From the NCBI RefSeq assembly GCF_000314005.1, contig NZ_ALVR01000010.1, forward strand, positions 1-64,000: a DNA stretch of 64,000 nt. Reading direction: 5' to 3'. Shown piece after piece: positions 36,798-46,166 of this stretch. Within the stretch, counting starts at the first letter, position 1, and the number at the start of each line of letters is the position of its first letter. The DNA is from Spirulina subsalsa PCC 9445. GTDB lineage: Bacteria; Cyanobacteriota; Cyanobacteriia; Cyanobacteriales; Spirulinaceae. The position numbers and the translations under genes were made by a program. The notes under the pieces were generated by a model. The model was not told where the DNA came from. It worked only from the letters and a program-made list of their open reading frames with translations, and searched no databases.

Positions 36798-37373
36798 ATG
36801 ACTGTCTTAATTCTTCAAACTCGTCCAGCCCTAGACATGACAGAAGAACAGTTTTTTGAATTCTGTCAAATCAACTCTAACTATCGCATTGAGCGAAATG
36901 CGAAAGGAGAATTGCTGGTTATGTCCCCGAGTGGCAGTGAAACAGGACATTGTAAGGCGAAATTAACCCAACAATTGGGGAACTGGTCAGATGAAGACGG
37001 GACAGGGATTGATTTTGATTCTTCTGCGGGTTTCAGACTGCCTAATGGTGCGGAGCGCTCGCCCGATGCGTCTTGGGTGAGAATAGAGAAATGGCAAGCC
37101 ATTCCGCCCCAGCAACGCCAACGATTTGCCCCCTTATGTCCTGATTTTGTGGTGGAATTGCGATCGCCTAGTGATAATCTTAAACCGTTACAAGAGAAGA
37201 TGGAGGAGTATCTAGAAAATGGAGCATCTTTGGGTTGGTTAATCGACCGCAAAAATCGCCGAGTTTATATCTATCGTCCCGAAAGCCCAGTAGAATGTTT
37301 ACAATCTCCTGAAACGCTCGAAGGAGATCCGCTTTTGTCTGGATTTGTTTTGAAGTTAGAAAAAATTTGGTAG
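36798..37373 (+). CDS. Uma2 family endonuclease (DUF820, PD-(D/E)XK fold)
   Basis: The 191-residue protein has MTEEQFFEFCQINSNYRIER, MSPSGSETGHCKAKLTQQL, RSPDASWVR near 90, PDFVVELRSPSDNLKPLQEKM near 115-135, and WLIDRKNRRVYIYRP. This is the standard Uma2/DUF820 pattern in which the D of PDASW and the E-x-R of VELRS form the nuclease core. The family is greatly expanded in cyanobacteria and often mobile; biological roles are unclear. It sits beside the degraded gene at 36544 and has nothing to do with glycan synthesis, so it marks a rearranged spot in the locus. Confidence 0.85.
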   Translation: MTVLILQTRPALDMTEEQFFEFCQINSNYRIERNAKGELLVMSPSGSETGHCKAKLTQQLGNWSDEDGTGIDFDSSAGFRLPNGAERSPDASWVRIEKWQAIPPQQRQRFAPLCPDFVVELRSPSDNLKPLQEKMEEYLENGASLGWLIDRKNRRVYIYRPESPVECLQSPETLEGDPLLSGFVLKLEKIW

Positions 37374-37425
37374 TTAACAAAAATTACTAGAATCATTCAC
37401 TGAAATCCCAGTAAAGTTACAGTTC

Positions 37426-39807
37426 ATGAAAATAGACAAACAACTAAAACAGCATTTTGTCAGCAATTTTACCATATTTTCCTTCTTTTGTTTATTACAT
37501 ATAGCCTTTTTTAGTCCGGTTTTATTCAGTAAAAAGTTATTTACCGTAGGTGATAGCTATGGTTTTTTTATTCCAGCATTCTTATCTAAACTGTCTTTAT
37601 GGAATCCTTTTGTGTTATCAGGTTATCCACTCTTAGGAGATCCACAATTTCAAACATGGTATCTTCCTAAAATTATATTTTCTATAGGCAATTTACAGCT
37701 ATGGAATGCTTATGTTATATTTGCTTATATAATAGCTAGTTACTGCACTTATGGCTATGTATACCAATTAACTAAATCACGCTTTGCAAGTTTTATTAGT
37801 GGAATTATTTATGGATTTAGTCCAGCCCTAATTGAACGTATTATTTTTATCAGTATGCCACATACAGTGGCGTGGCTTCCACTAATTTTATGGGGAATCG
37901 AAAATAGCAGAACTCTATCAAAAAAGAAACAGCATAAACCATATAGCTTATTAACTATTTTGGGGCTAACCCTCATGTTCTTAGCAGGACATCCACAAAG
38001 CTTTGTCTATTCAATGGGGATAGTTATTTGCTATGTCATCTGCTCTGTGATCTTAAATGAATCGAAAGAGAACAGAAAATCATCATTGTCTATATTCATC
38101 AATTCGTCCTTAATGTCAATAGGATTAGTATCTATATCATTAATACCACAAATTCAATTAGCTTCAAGGAGTAGCCGTTCCGATTTATCATTTTTACAAT
38201 TTGTTGAAGGGAGTCTTAATCCAAAAGAAATAATCAACTTCTTATTCCCGTGGATTTATGGAGGCTATTCAGCATCGGGAATATACAAAAGCTATTTTGG
38301 GCATATTTCACCTCATGAGGTTGCTAGTTATGCTGGAATATCATCGATTTTGATAATTTTTATTATTGCCACAAGAGTTAAGATAAAAAAAGAGTGGCAA
38401 TACTATTTTTGGATAGGCTGGATTTTTATTGCTATGATGCTGGCAATGGGTGGATATACACCTCTTGCCAAAATCGTATACCACATTCCTGGATATAATT
38501 TATTTAGAGTACCAGCAAGACATACTTTTGCAATGGCTCTAGGAGTTTCAGTTTTAACAGGCTTTAGCCTAAATTATTTACAAACCAATATTTTTTTTAT
38601 AAACGAGAAAACAAATACTCAGCCCAAAATCGGTATCCAGCATATCATATTTACCACAATACTATTTACTGTAATCTCAATATCTTTGTTAGCGATATCT
38701 TGGAAAGATGTTCAAGAAAAATACGGAGTTGATGCACTTCCCTTTTTACCATGGAAAAACCTATCCATAGGAATTCCCCTAGGACTTATTCTCATCAGTG
38801 GTAGTTTGTTTTTATTAATTCATCAAATTAGTGCCAAAAATTGGCGTAACAAGGTCGTCAAAGGTTTTATTATATTTTTATTTTTTGTTGATTTAAGTAG
38901 TGCTTCATGGTTCGGAATATGGAAATATTACAATGGGGATGATTCAGCATTCAATATTCCATCTTCACTCTATAGTTACTCTGAGGAAATACAATCTAAT
39001 TATCAGAGGATATTAACAAGCGATGGAATTTTTAACCCATTATTTACACCAAACTTAACGAGTCTTTGGAACATACCTAACGCAGGTGGATACAATCCTC
39101 TTATCATCAATAGATACCAAAAATTTCTAGAAATTTCACCATTTGGAGATGTTAGCTCTAACACATTTTCCAGCCAAAACCAAGCCATAAACCTACTGTC
39201 CTGTAGATATATTATTAGTCAAGCTGAAAGGATACAATCAGAAAATCCAATACATCTGAAGTTGATTGAAGACCTTAATTCTAGCAGCTTATATGAAAAT
39301 ACAAATGCTATGCCACGTGCTTGGTTAGTTGAAGAAACTATCCAATTAAAACCAGAAGAAATACTCCAAACAATCAAAACATCTAAATTGCCAGATGGAA
39401 CAACTTATAATCCAAGACAAACCGCATTAATAGAGAACACAATTGAGGAGAAAAATTCTACATTAAATCCAGAATCAGAAGTTAACATCAACCAGATAAG
39501 ACCAAGATCAATAGAAATTAATGTCAAAACCAACCACCCGTCATTTCTAGTTGTTAGTAATGTCTTTTATCCAGGTTGGAAAGCAACAATTAATGGACAA
39601 AACACAAAACTTTTTCTAACAAATTACACATTGCAAGGAGTCGCTATACCTACAGGAACTTCTTTAGTCAAACTAGAATTTAGACCCAATAGTTTCCACA
39701 TCGGTCTAGGAATTACTCTAGCAACATTTACATTAATTGGGTATTTAGAAACACATCAGTACAGAAGAAACTCAAAAAATGTTAAAGCGGTAAATTTAGA
39801 AACATAA
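37426..39807 (+). CDS. YfhO-type multi-pass membrane protein (GT-C-like)
   Basis: The 793-residue protein has about 12-14 membrane helices in its first 500 residues and a large extracytoplasmic C-terminal part ending with one more helix (IGLGITLATFTLIGYL). LFRVPARHTFAMALGVSVL near 365, NAGGYNPLIINRYQKFL near 555, and FYPGWKATINGQNTKL near 720 are characteristic of YfhO proteins. In Gram-positive bacteria YfhO is the GT-C transferase that takes a sugar from undecaprenyl phosphate made by the GT2 enzyme CsbB. A GT2 of that kind lies at 40634-41572, converging on this gene. The gene is markedly AT-rich. Confidence 0.82.
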   Translation: MKIDKQLKQHFVSNFTIFSFFCLLHIAFFSPVLFSKKLFTVGDSYGFFIPAFLSKLSLWNPFVLSGYPLLGDPQFQTWYLPKIIFSIGNLQLWNAYVIFAYIIASYCTYGYVYQLTKSRFASFISGIIYGFSPALIERIIFISMPHTVAWLPLILWGIENSRTLSKKKQHKPYSLLTILGLTLMFLAGHPQSFVYSMGIVICYVICSVILNESKENRKSSLSIFINSSLMSIGLVSISLIPQIQLASRSSRSDLSFLQFVEGSLNPKEIINFLFPWIYGGYSASGIYKSYFGHISPHEVASYAGISSILIIFIIATRVKIKKEWQYYFWIGWIFIAMMLAMGGYTPLAKIVYHIPGYNLFRVPARHTFAMALGVSVLTGFSLNYLQTNIFFINEKTNTQPKIGIQHIIFTTILFTVISISLLAISWKDVQEKYGVDALPFLPWKNLSIGIPLGLILISGSLFLLIHQISAKNWRNKVVKGFIIFLFFVDLSSASWFGIWKYYNGDDSAFNIPSSLYSYSEEIQSNYQRILTSDGIFNPLFTPNLTSLWNIPNAGGYNPLIINRYQKFLEISPFGDVSSNTFSSQNQAINLLSCRYIISQAERIQSENPIHLKLIEDLNSSSLYENTNAMPRAWLVEETIQLKPEEILQTIKTSKLPDGTTYNPRQTALIENTIEEKNSTLNPESEVNINQIRPRSIEINVKTNHPSFLVVSNVFYPGWKATINGQNTKLFLTNYTLQGVAIPTGTSLVKLEFRPNSFHIGLGITLATFTLIGYLETHQYRRNSKNVKAVNLET

Positions 39808-39829
39808 GGGGATTTTTTAAACATTTTCT

Positions 39830-40549
39830 TCATTTCCTAGCCAATAAGACCAAAGAAATACCAATAGGACTATAACAATTGGCTTCCCAAGAAAGAACTT
39901 TTTTTAGAATTTGAGTTAACCAAGATTTTTTCTTAGCCTGCTCTATTGGATAATCTTTTTTTAACAAACAACTGTATAAAATGACAACAGGAATCAAGGA
40001 AAAACCAAAATATCGAACTTTAGTCAATCGGAAGAAAAGACTCACTTTTGAAACTAACTCATATTTACTATAACGACGATAATGACCAAGCATTTTGTCA
40101 TGATATCCAAAGAGGAATTGGAAAGCCGGGACGGATAAACAAAGATAACCATTAGGTTTAAGTAATTTATTCAATTTTTCTAATGCTTGCTCATCATTTT
40201 CTATATGTTCCAACACATCATTAGAGACAATTACATCATAAGGTTGATTCGGTTCAAAATCTTCAATCGTTGAATGAAAAACATTAAGATTATTAAGCTC
40301 GGCTTGTTCTTTCAACTGTTTTGATAAAGCAACTGCGGTTTCATCAACATCAATAGCATCAATAGACCAAGACTTATTCTGAGCTAACATCAGATTCATT
40401 TCCCCAGAACCACATCCAGCATTTAAAATTCTCAAATGTTCCTGTTGAGGAATCCAAGAGAGAACAATTTTATATTTATTTAGGCTATAAAAATCATGGG
40501 AACGTGCTAAGTAATCAGCAACTTTATAGTTTTTATTCTCTTGCCGCAT
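39830..40549 (-). CDS. Class I SAM methyltransferase (UbiG-like fold)
   Basis: This 239-residue protein has ILNAGCGSGEMNLMLAQ near 39-55, IDAIDVDETAVALSKQL, and YDVIVSNDVLEHIENDEQALEKLNKLLKPNGYLCLSVPA near 108-146, all standard class I methyltransferase motifs. A hydrophobic stretch near 185-210 could be a membrane-associated helix. It is read leftward after the GT2 gene with an 84-base gap and converges on YfhO. A role in modifying the same sugar as the GT2/YfhO pair is a guess from position only. Confidence 0.8.
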   Translation of the reverse strand: MRQENKNYKVADYLARSHDFYSLNKYKIVLSWIPQQEHLRILNAGCGSGEMNLMLAQNKSWSIDAIDVDETAVALSKQLKEQAELNNLNVFHSTIEDFEPNQPYDVIVSNDVLEHIENDEQALEKLNKLLKPNGYLCLSVPAFQFLFGYHDKMLGHYRRYSKYELVSKVSLFFRLTKVRYFGFSLIPVVILYSCLLKKDYPIEQAKKKSWLTQILKKVLSWEANCYSPIGISLVLLARK

Positions 40550-40633
40550 ATTTTTTTAGTTGTGTTATCGATAGACTACTGAGATTGAATTCATCAAATC
40601 TTACAAGATTTTATCATGCTAATGTATTTTTTC

Positions 40634-41572
40634 TTAAAATCCATAAATATCTCGGACTAAATAGAGAGGGCGTTGTTTAACCTCATCATAAATTCTTCCT
40701 AAATATTCACCAATCACCCCCAAACTAATTAACTGAATCCCTCCTAAAAAGAGTACAGCAACTATCGTAGAAGCATAGCCAGGGACTTCAATTCCTATAA
40801 TCGAGATTCTAACAATCAAGAAAACAATGTATAGCAGAGCAAGACAAGAAATCAAAAGCCCCATATAACTCCACACTTTGAGAGGAATTGAACTAAACGT
40901 AAAAATGCCATCTAGTGCAAAATTCCAGAGTTTCCAGTAATTCCAAGTCGTTTTACCACTTAATCGAGGATCTCGATCAAATAAAACAGAGGTTTGTCGA
41001 TAACCCACCCAACTAAATAGTCCTTTCATAAAACGAGTCCGTTCTGGCATCAATTTAATAGCTTCTACAACCCGCCGATCTAAAAGTCTAAAATCTCCAG
41101 TGTTGGGAGGAATTGATATCTTACTCATTTTACCGATTACACGATAGAATAAAAAAGCCGTTAGCTTTTTCAGGGCGGTTTCTCCTTGACGAGATCGCCT
41201 TGTAGCATATACAACATCATAACCTTCTTTCCATTTAGCAACTAAGTCAAGAATTAGCTCAGGAGGATCTTGTAAATCTGAATCAATAGGAATAACAGCT
41301 TGACCTCTCGCATAATCAAGTCCTGCGGTTAAAGCAATTTCTTTACCAAAGTTACGAGATAAATTGATTATTTTAATGGCAGAATTGCGTTGATGATGCA
41401 CAATTAAATCTTGTAAACTATTATCTTGACTGCCATCATTTACACAAATAATTTCATAAGATAGATTTAAATTTTGAACAACTGACTCTAGGCGCTGAAA
41501 CAGATAATCTAAATTAGATTCTTCATTGTAAACTGGAACAATAATTGAAAGGACAACTGGGTTAGTAGACAT
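40634..41572 (-). CDS. GT2 prenol-phosphate glycosyltransferase (ArnC/GtrB/CsbB-like)
   Basis: The 312-residue enzyme opens LSIIVPVYNEESNLDYLF. It has NDGSQDNS for nucleotide binding, IPIDSDLQDPPELI near 95 with the metal-binding DxD, and NTGDFRLLDRRVV near 157. Two C-terminal membrane helices end near residue 275. This is the architecture of enzymes that make undecaprenyl-phosphate-linked single sugars for transfer outside the inner membrane. Together with YfhO (37426) it forms two parts of a three-component glycosylation system; the usual small GtrA flippase is not visible. It diverges from the GT4 gene at 41639 across 66 bases. Confidence 0.87.
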   Translation of the reverse strand: MSTNPVVLSIIVPVYNEESNLDYLFQRLESVVQNLNLSYEIICVNDGSQDNSLQDLIVHHQRNSAIKIINLSRNFGKEIALTAGLDYARGQAVIPIDSDLQDPPELILDLVAKWKEGYDVVYATRRSRQGETALKKLTAFLFYRVIGKMSKISIPPNTGDFRLLDRRVVEAIKLMPERTRFMKGLFSWVGYRQTSVLFDRDPRLSGKTTWNYWKLWNFALDGIFTFSSIPLKVWSYMGLLISCLALLYIVFLIVRISIIGIEVPGYASTIVAVLFLGGIQLISLGVIGEYLGRIYDEVKQRPLYLVRDIYGF

Positions 41573-41638
41573 GGAATTAAAAATAAACAGGATAGGGTTT
41601 TATCATCAAAGATCCAAAAAGACTGCATACTATAATAG

Positions 41639-42796
41639 ATGAAAAAAATTATTATTGATAGCACACCCATTCTAAATAACATGAGTGGAGTTGGCTTTTA
41701 CATTAAAAATTTAATACACGGCATCAGCAAATTGGGTCATAAAAACCATACAATAATTGTAAAAAGCTATCAACCTGGTCTCAAAAAATGGCTCAAATCT
41801 GTTCTCTGGACTAAGAAACAATCTATTCTAGAAGAAAACAATCAATATTACCTACCTTTACCAGTACGGTTTTCTAACCTGTTGCTAGACTACTACCCTC
41901 AGTTCTTCCCGAAATACTGGGAGCCGATTCTAGAAGCACCAGATATTGTACATGGGACGAACTACACTGTTTTCCCGTACAAGAACTGTCGGAAGGTGAT
42001 GACGATTTATGACCTCACTTTCCTGAAATACCCAGATTATATTGACTCCGTAGTGAAACAGTATGGGAGACGAGTCAAGAAGTGCCTTCAGTGGACGGAT
42101 TTGGTGCTGACCATTTCGGAAAGTTCAAAACGGGATATTGTGGAATATCTCAATTTTGACCCGGAACGTGTGGTTGTTACACCTTTAGCCAGTCGATATA
42201 CAGAACAGACTCTGGAGACACTCCCCAAACCCCCGGTTGACTTGGGTTATGACTTCAGGAAACCCTATCTTTTGTTCGTCAGCACCTTAGAACCGCGTAA
42301 GAATATTACCACCTTAATTGCTGCCTTTAATCGACTGAAAGAACAGTACAAAATTGACCATGAGTTGGTACTAATTGGTCAAAAGGGATGGCGATATGAG
42401 CCGATTTTTAAGGCGATCGCATCCTCCCCCTACCATCACCACATCCACCACCTCAACTACCTCCCAGACGAGCTTGTAGCCCTCTTCTATAGCCAAGCAG
42501 AAGCCTTCATCTACCCCTCCCACTACGAAGGATTTGGTTTACCCGTCCTAGAGGCCATGACCTTGGGCGCCCCCGTCATTACCTCCAACACTTCCTCCCT
42601 CCCCGAAGTCGCCGGAGAGGCCGCCATTCTCATTGACCCCAACGAAGTGGAAGACCTCACACAAGGGATTTTAAAAGTCATTAGTGACTCCCAATTGCGA
42701 ACAGACCTGATTCAGAAAGGGAAACACCGGGCTAAACTCTTTTCTTGGGAACGAACCGCCCAAGAAACCTTAGCCGCTTATCAGAAGATCCTGTAA
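41639..42796 (+). CDS. Glycosyltransferase family 4 (GT-B)
   Basis: The 385-residue enzyme has IIIDSTPILNNMSGVGFYIKN at the N-terminus, LLFVSTLEPRKNITTLIAAF near 216 opening the donor domain, and the E-x7-E region YPSHYEGFGLPVLEAMTLGAP near 300-320. These match the mannosyltransferase-like WbpZ/WbaZ group of GT4. The base composition changes inside the gene: G-rich before the HIP1 site at 42413, strongly C-rich after it. It is followed after 72 bases by the nucleotidyltransferase gene. Confidence 0.87.
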   Translation: MKKIIIDSTPILNNMSGVGFYIKNLIHGISKLGHKNHTIIVKSYQPGLKKWLKSVLWTKKQSILEENNQYYLPLPVRFSNLLLDYYPQFFPKYWEPILEAPDIVHGTNYTVFPYKNCRKVMTIYDLTFLKYPDYIDSVVKQYGRRVKKCLQWTDLVLTISESSKRDIVEYLNFDPERVVVTPLASRYTEQTLETLPKPPVDLGYDFRKPYLLFVSTLEPRKNITTLIAAFNRLKEQYKIDHELVLIGQKGWRYEPIFKAIASSPYHHHIHHLNYLPDELVALFYSQAEAFIYPSHYEGFGLPVLEAMTLGAPVITSNTSSLPEVAGEAAILIDPNEVEDLTQGILKVISDSQLRTDLIQKGKHRAKLFSWERTAQETLAAYQKIL

Positions 42797-42868
42797 CATT
42801 CTCCCGACAGAGAGTTCAGTCCCCCAGACCGCCTACAATAGCACGAACCTTAAAATCTCACCCCACCC

Positions 42869-43945
42869 ATGAAAGCTCTCATCCTCTCTGGCGGTAAAGG
42901 CACCCGATTACGACCCATCACTTACACCGGGGCAAAACAACTCGTTCCTGTGGCAAATAAGCCCGTCCTGTGGTACGGAATTGAGGCCATTGTCCAAGCG
43001 GGAATTACCGACCTGGGAATCATCATCAGTCCAGAAACCGGAGAAGAAGTCCAAGCCAAAACTGGGGATGGGAGTCAATTTGGAGCCCAGATTACCTACA
43101 TTTTGCAGGAACACCCCCTCGGTTTAGCTCATGCCGTCCAAGTCGCTCAACCTTTCCTCGGCCATGACCCCTTTTTGATGTACTTGGGAGATAACCTGAT
43201 TCAAGAGGATTTAGGAGAGTTCTGTAGTGAATTTACTCAACAAAATTTAGACGGTTTAGTGCTACTTCGCCAAGTTCCAGATCCAAGGGCCTTTGGTGTG
43301 GCTAAATTAGACCCAGAGGGGAATTTATTGGCAGTGGTGGAAAAACCGGAAATTCCCCCCTCTAACTTGGCACTGGTGGGGATTTTCTTTTTTACCGAGG
43401 GAGTGCATCAGGCGATCGCCAAAATCCAACCCAGCCAACGGGGAGAACTAGAAATTACCGATGCCATCCAGACCCTCATTAACCAACAATACAACATCCA
43501 AGCCCGAGAACTACAAGGTTGGTGGCTAGACACCGGGGGAAAAGACGACCTCCTAGAGGCCAATCGCATCATCCTCGACAGCTACCTCACCACCCACATT
43601 GAAGGCCAACTCGATGGACAATCCCGCATCATGGGACGAGTCCAAATCGGTCAAGGCACCACCCTAATAAACTGTACTGTGCGCGGCCCCGCCATCATTG
43701 GTCAAAACTGCCACCTCGAAAACTGCTTTGTCGGCCCCCATAGCAGTATTGGCGATGATGTCACCCTCATTGACACCGACATTGACCACAGCATGATCTT
43801 AGAAGGGGCGCAAATTACCAACATTCACCAGCGCATCATTGATAGCGTCATTGGACAACGCGCTCAACTCACCATCACCCCCCGACGACCCAAAGCACTC
43901 CGATTTCTCATTGGGGATGACTGCCGAATCGAACTGAATCCGTGA
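42869..43945 (+). CDS. Glucose-1-phosphate thymidylyltransferase, long form (RmlA-like) with left-handed beta-helix
   Basis: ALILSGGKGTRLRPITYTGAKQLVPVANKPV (residues 3-33) is the nucleotidyltransferase signature with the activating GGKGTRLRP and the Lys that binds phosphate. MYLGDNLIQED near 105 and VEKPEIPPSNLALVGIFFF follow. Hexapeptide repeats from about residue 250 (VQIGQGTTLINCTV, AIIGQNCHLENCFV) form a C-terminal beta-helix. It makes dTDP-glucose-like activated sugars. The family's usual length of about 355 residues is preserved. Its stop codon TGA lies inside GTGAAC, the terminal bases of a tnpB element, so the insertion supplies the end of the gene. Confidence 0.87.
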   Translation: MKALILSGGKGTRLRPITYTGAKQLVPVANKPVLWYGIEAIVQAGITDLGIIISPETGEEVQAKTGDGSQFGAQITYILQEHPLGLAHAVQVAQPFLGHDPFLMYLGDNLIQEDLGEFCSEFTQQNLDGLVLLRQVPDPRAFGVAKLDPEGNLLAVVEKPEIPPSNLALVGIFFFTEGVHQAIAKIQPSQRGELEITDAIQTLINQQYNIQARELQGWWLDTGGKDDLLEANRIILDSYLTTHIEGQLDGQSRIMGRVQIGQGTTLINCTVRGPAIIGQNCHLENCFVGPHSSIGDDVTLIDTDIDHSMILEGAQITNIHQRIIDSVIGQRAQLTITPRRPKALRFLIGDDCRIELNP

Positions 43946-44280
43946 ACTACCCCACCCTGCCGCGGATGGGGCTTCCTGATTCAATGGGAACAGCATCTAG
44001 CAAAACCGAAATCTTGCCAGGTTGTCTTACGTTCCCTCCCCAGGCCGTATCGCTGGTTCCCAACGACAATATCCGCAAGGCTTCATTTTTAATGTTTTGC
44101 GCTGCATTAATATCACGGTCGTGGTGAGTGCCACAATTTTGACATTCCCATTGCCGAATCTCTAACGCTAAACTATCTACTCGATTAAGGCAAACGTGAC
44201 AGGTTTTTGAAGACGCAAAATAGCGGTCAACTTCAATATAGGTTTTGCCTTCCCACTCGGCTTTGTATTTCAGCATTGTG
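43942..44280 (-). mobile_element. IS200/IS605-type fragment: right end plus C-terminal part of tnpB
   Basis: The fragment runs from the right-end terminus (GTGAAC on the plus strand at 43942) to the point where it meets the stop codon of the ABC transporter gene. A right-end hairpin CCCCA...TGGGG lies at about 43950-43970. The left end and most of tnpB are missing. Terminal bases match the ends at 57891 and 60823. Confidence 0.8.
43947..44280 (-). pseudogene. tnpB fragment, C-terminal third
   Basis: From MLKYKAEWEGKTYIEVDRYF the frame encodes the end of a TnpB protein: the zinc ribbon (CHVCLNRVDSL, then CQNCGTHHDRD) and the third RuvC motif DRDINAAQNI. The first two RuvC motifs (D and E) and the whole N-terminal recognition part are absent, so it cannot be an active RNA-guided nuclease. 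Its stop codon is 2 bases from the element's terminal GTTCAC. The right-end RNA scaffold of such elements overlaps this coding stretch, so a guide-RNA-like transcript could still come from here. Confidence 0.85.
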
Positions 44281-46095
44281 TTAAAGCAAATCCCCCTCCA
44301 CCACAATCTCCTGATAACTCCCCACCTTGAGAATACGACCCTTATCCATCACATAAACGCGATCGCAATGTTCCACCGTCGTCAAACGGTGAGCAATAAT
44401 AATCATCGTCTTACTGCCACTTAGAGAGCGAATCGACTCCGTAACCAACCCCTCCGTCTCATTATCCAAGGCCGCCGTCGCCTCATCCAAAACCAAAATA
44501 TCACGCTCATGATATAACGCCCGGGCAATGCCAATCCGTTGCCGTTGTCCCCCCGACAAACGCACCCCCCGTTCCCCCACCATTGTCTTTACCCCATCCG
44601 GTAAATCCGCCATCAACTCCCCCAATTGAGCCGAATAAATCGCCCGTTTTAAACGTTCCGAGTCAATATCATCTTCCCTCACCCCAAAAGCAATATTTTT
44701 CTCAATCGTATCATCCATTAAAAAAATAGATTGAGGAATATAACCAATTAAATTCTGCCAGTCCCGCAAACGTGGATAAATCGATTGACCATCTACTGTA
44801 ATATCCCCTGAGCTAGGAATTAACAACCCTAAAATCACATCCACCAGCGTTGTTTTACCCGCCCCAGACTTCCCAATTAAAGCAATAGACTCTCCCCGTT
44901 CAATGGACAAAGAAACCTCATCTAAAGCCAAACCTGCCGAATTCGGATAAGCATAAGAAACCCGATCCAAAACAATCAAGTTCTTAAAACTCAAAACTGG
45001 AGGAGAAGAATTCAAGGAATTCCCCCCAAGAGAACGAGCCGAGGCTAAAACAACCGGGGTGTCCTCAGAAACAGTATTTAAGGTTTCCAACTGCTTCAAA
45101 TCCCCATAAAGGCGCTCCAACGTATAACTTTGACTGCGTAACTTATATAAGCCCGAAGTCACTTGAGTCAGAGAAGGAACAAGACGAAGAGACGCTAAGG
45201 CAAAAACTCCTAAAACCGCAATTAAATCTGTAATATCTTGATAAATAATTAAAACAACAGACGTTGCCCCAATCAACAAAATAACCAAAACCGTTTCCAT
45301 AATCAATCGAGGCAAAAGAATCACACTAAAAACCCAACTAGAGGCCCGCTCATAGATATCCGCTTCCTCAGAAATTTGTTGCTCAAAATAGTTCGAGCAA
45401 CCAATCACCTTAGACTCCTTAATCCCCCCCAAACTATGATTAATAACTCGTACCATTTGTTCATTAGAACGAGTGGCTTTTTTACCCCAATAACGAATTT
45501 TTTGGCGGACAAAAATTAATAAAATAACTAAAGGCAAACAAATTAAAAGAATTGCTACAACCGTTAACAAACTATTAAAACACAATAAAATTATAATAGC
45601 GACTGCAATCATTAAACTCGAAGAAGTATTGAGTAACTCAATAACAATATCGATGGCAAAAAAGCGCGTATATTCCGTAATTTGTTGAATTAACTCTGCA
45701 CTATTGCGGGTCAAATGAAAATAATAGGGAGCGGCTAAATACTGGGAAATTAACTTACGACAAAGTTCTCCTCGTACCCAAAAACCAAACTTGAGAATAT
45801 AAACCCGAATTCGCCAAGCTAAAACCGACTTAACAATAAAAACGCCAATAATAATAAAGCCAATAGTAGCAACAAATAAGCCCTTAGATTGAAAAGAAAA
45901 CGACTGATAAAGTTGTTGAGCAATCTCATTCGTATCAATCAAGTCTGGTTCAGTGGCTAAACTGAGAAAAGGAGCGATTAAACCTAGACCAAAAACCTCA
46001 AGACAAGAAAGAAAAAGAAACAGGAAAAAAATCCAAATTAATCGAGTTTTACGCGATGGAATAATATAGAAAACTTTATTTAGATAATTGAACAT
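44281..46095 (-). CDS. ABC exporter (permease-ATPase fusion), PglK/MsbA-like, candidate lipid-linked glycan flippase
   Basis: The 604-residue protein has six N-terminal membrane helices (about 15-320) and a C-terminal ATPase. The ATPase has Walker A GKSGAGKTTL near 400, signature LSGGQRQRIGIARAL near 505, Walker B DILVLDEATAALD and H-loop IIAHR. PglK-type exporters flip undecaprenyl-diphosphate oligosaccharides. No Wzx-type flippase is visible in the window, and this protein sits in the same leftward group as the initiating transferase, so that role is plausible. Export of another lipid cannot be excluded. Its 3' end abuts the tnpB fragment with no gap. Confidence 0.82.
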   Translation of the reverse strand: MFNYLNKVFYIIPSRKTRLIWIFFLFLFLSCLEVFGLGLIAPFLSLATEPDLIDTNEIAQQLYQSFSFQSKGLFVATIGFIIIGVFIVKSVLAWRIRVYILKFGFWVRGELCRKLISQYLAAPYYFHLTRNSAELIQQITEYTRFFAIDIVIELLNTSSSLMIAVAIIILLCFNSLLTVVAILLICLPLVILLIFVRQKIRYWGKKATRSNEQMVRVINHSLGGIKESKVIGCSNYFEQQISEEADIYERASSWVFSVILLPRLIMETVLVILLIGATSVVLIIYQDITDLIAVLGVFALASLRLVPSLTQVTSGLYKLRSQSYTLERLYGDLKQLETLNTVSEDTPVVLASARSLGGNSLNSSPPVLSFKNLIVLDRVSYAYPNSAGLALDEVSLSIERGESIALIGKSGAGKTTLVDVILGLLIPSSGDITVDGQSIYPRLRDWQNLIGYIPQSIFLMDDTIEKNIAFGVREDDIDSERLKRAIYSAQLGELMADLPDGVKTMVGERGVRLSGGQRQRIGIARALYHERDILVLDEATAALDNETEGLVTESIRSLSGSKTMIIIAHRLTTVEHCDRVYVMDKGRILKVGSYQEIVVEGDLL

Positions 46096-46166
46096 GAGGA
46101 AACGGAATTATAGAGGATACACCCCGTCATCATATCAAATCAGAGACAAGTCCCCGACCTCAACAC

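Noticed and set aside
36798-37373. Uma2 gene as part of a restriction or defence island
   Set aside because: It is alone, with no methylase, helicase or toxin-like partner; Uma2 genes are scattered widely in cyanobacteria.
37426-39807. YfhO-type protein read as a second Wzy polymerase
   Set aside because: The motifs RVPARHTFAMALG and FYPGWKATINGQ and the large C-terminal extracytoplasmic part fit YfhO better than Wzy.
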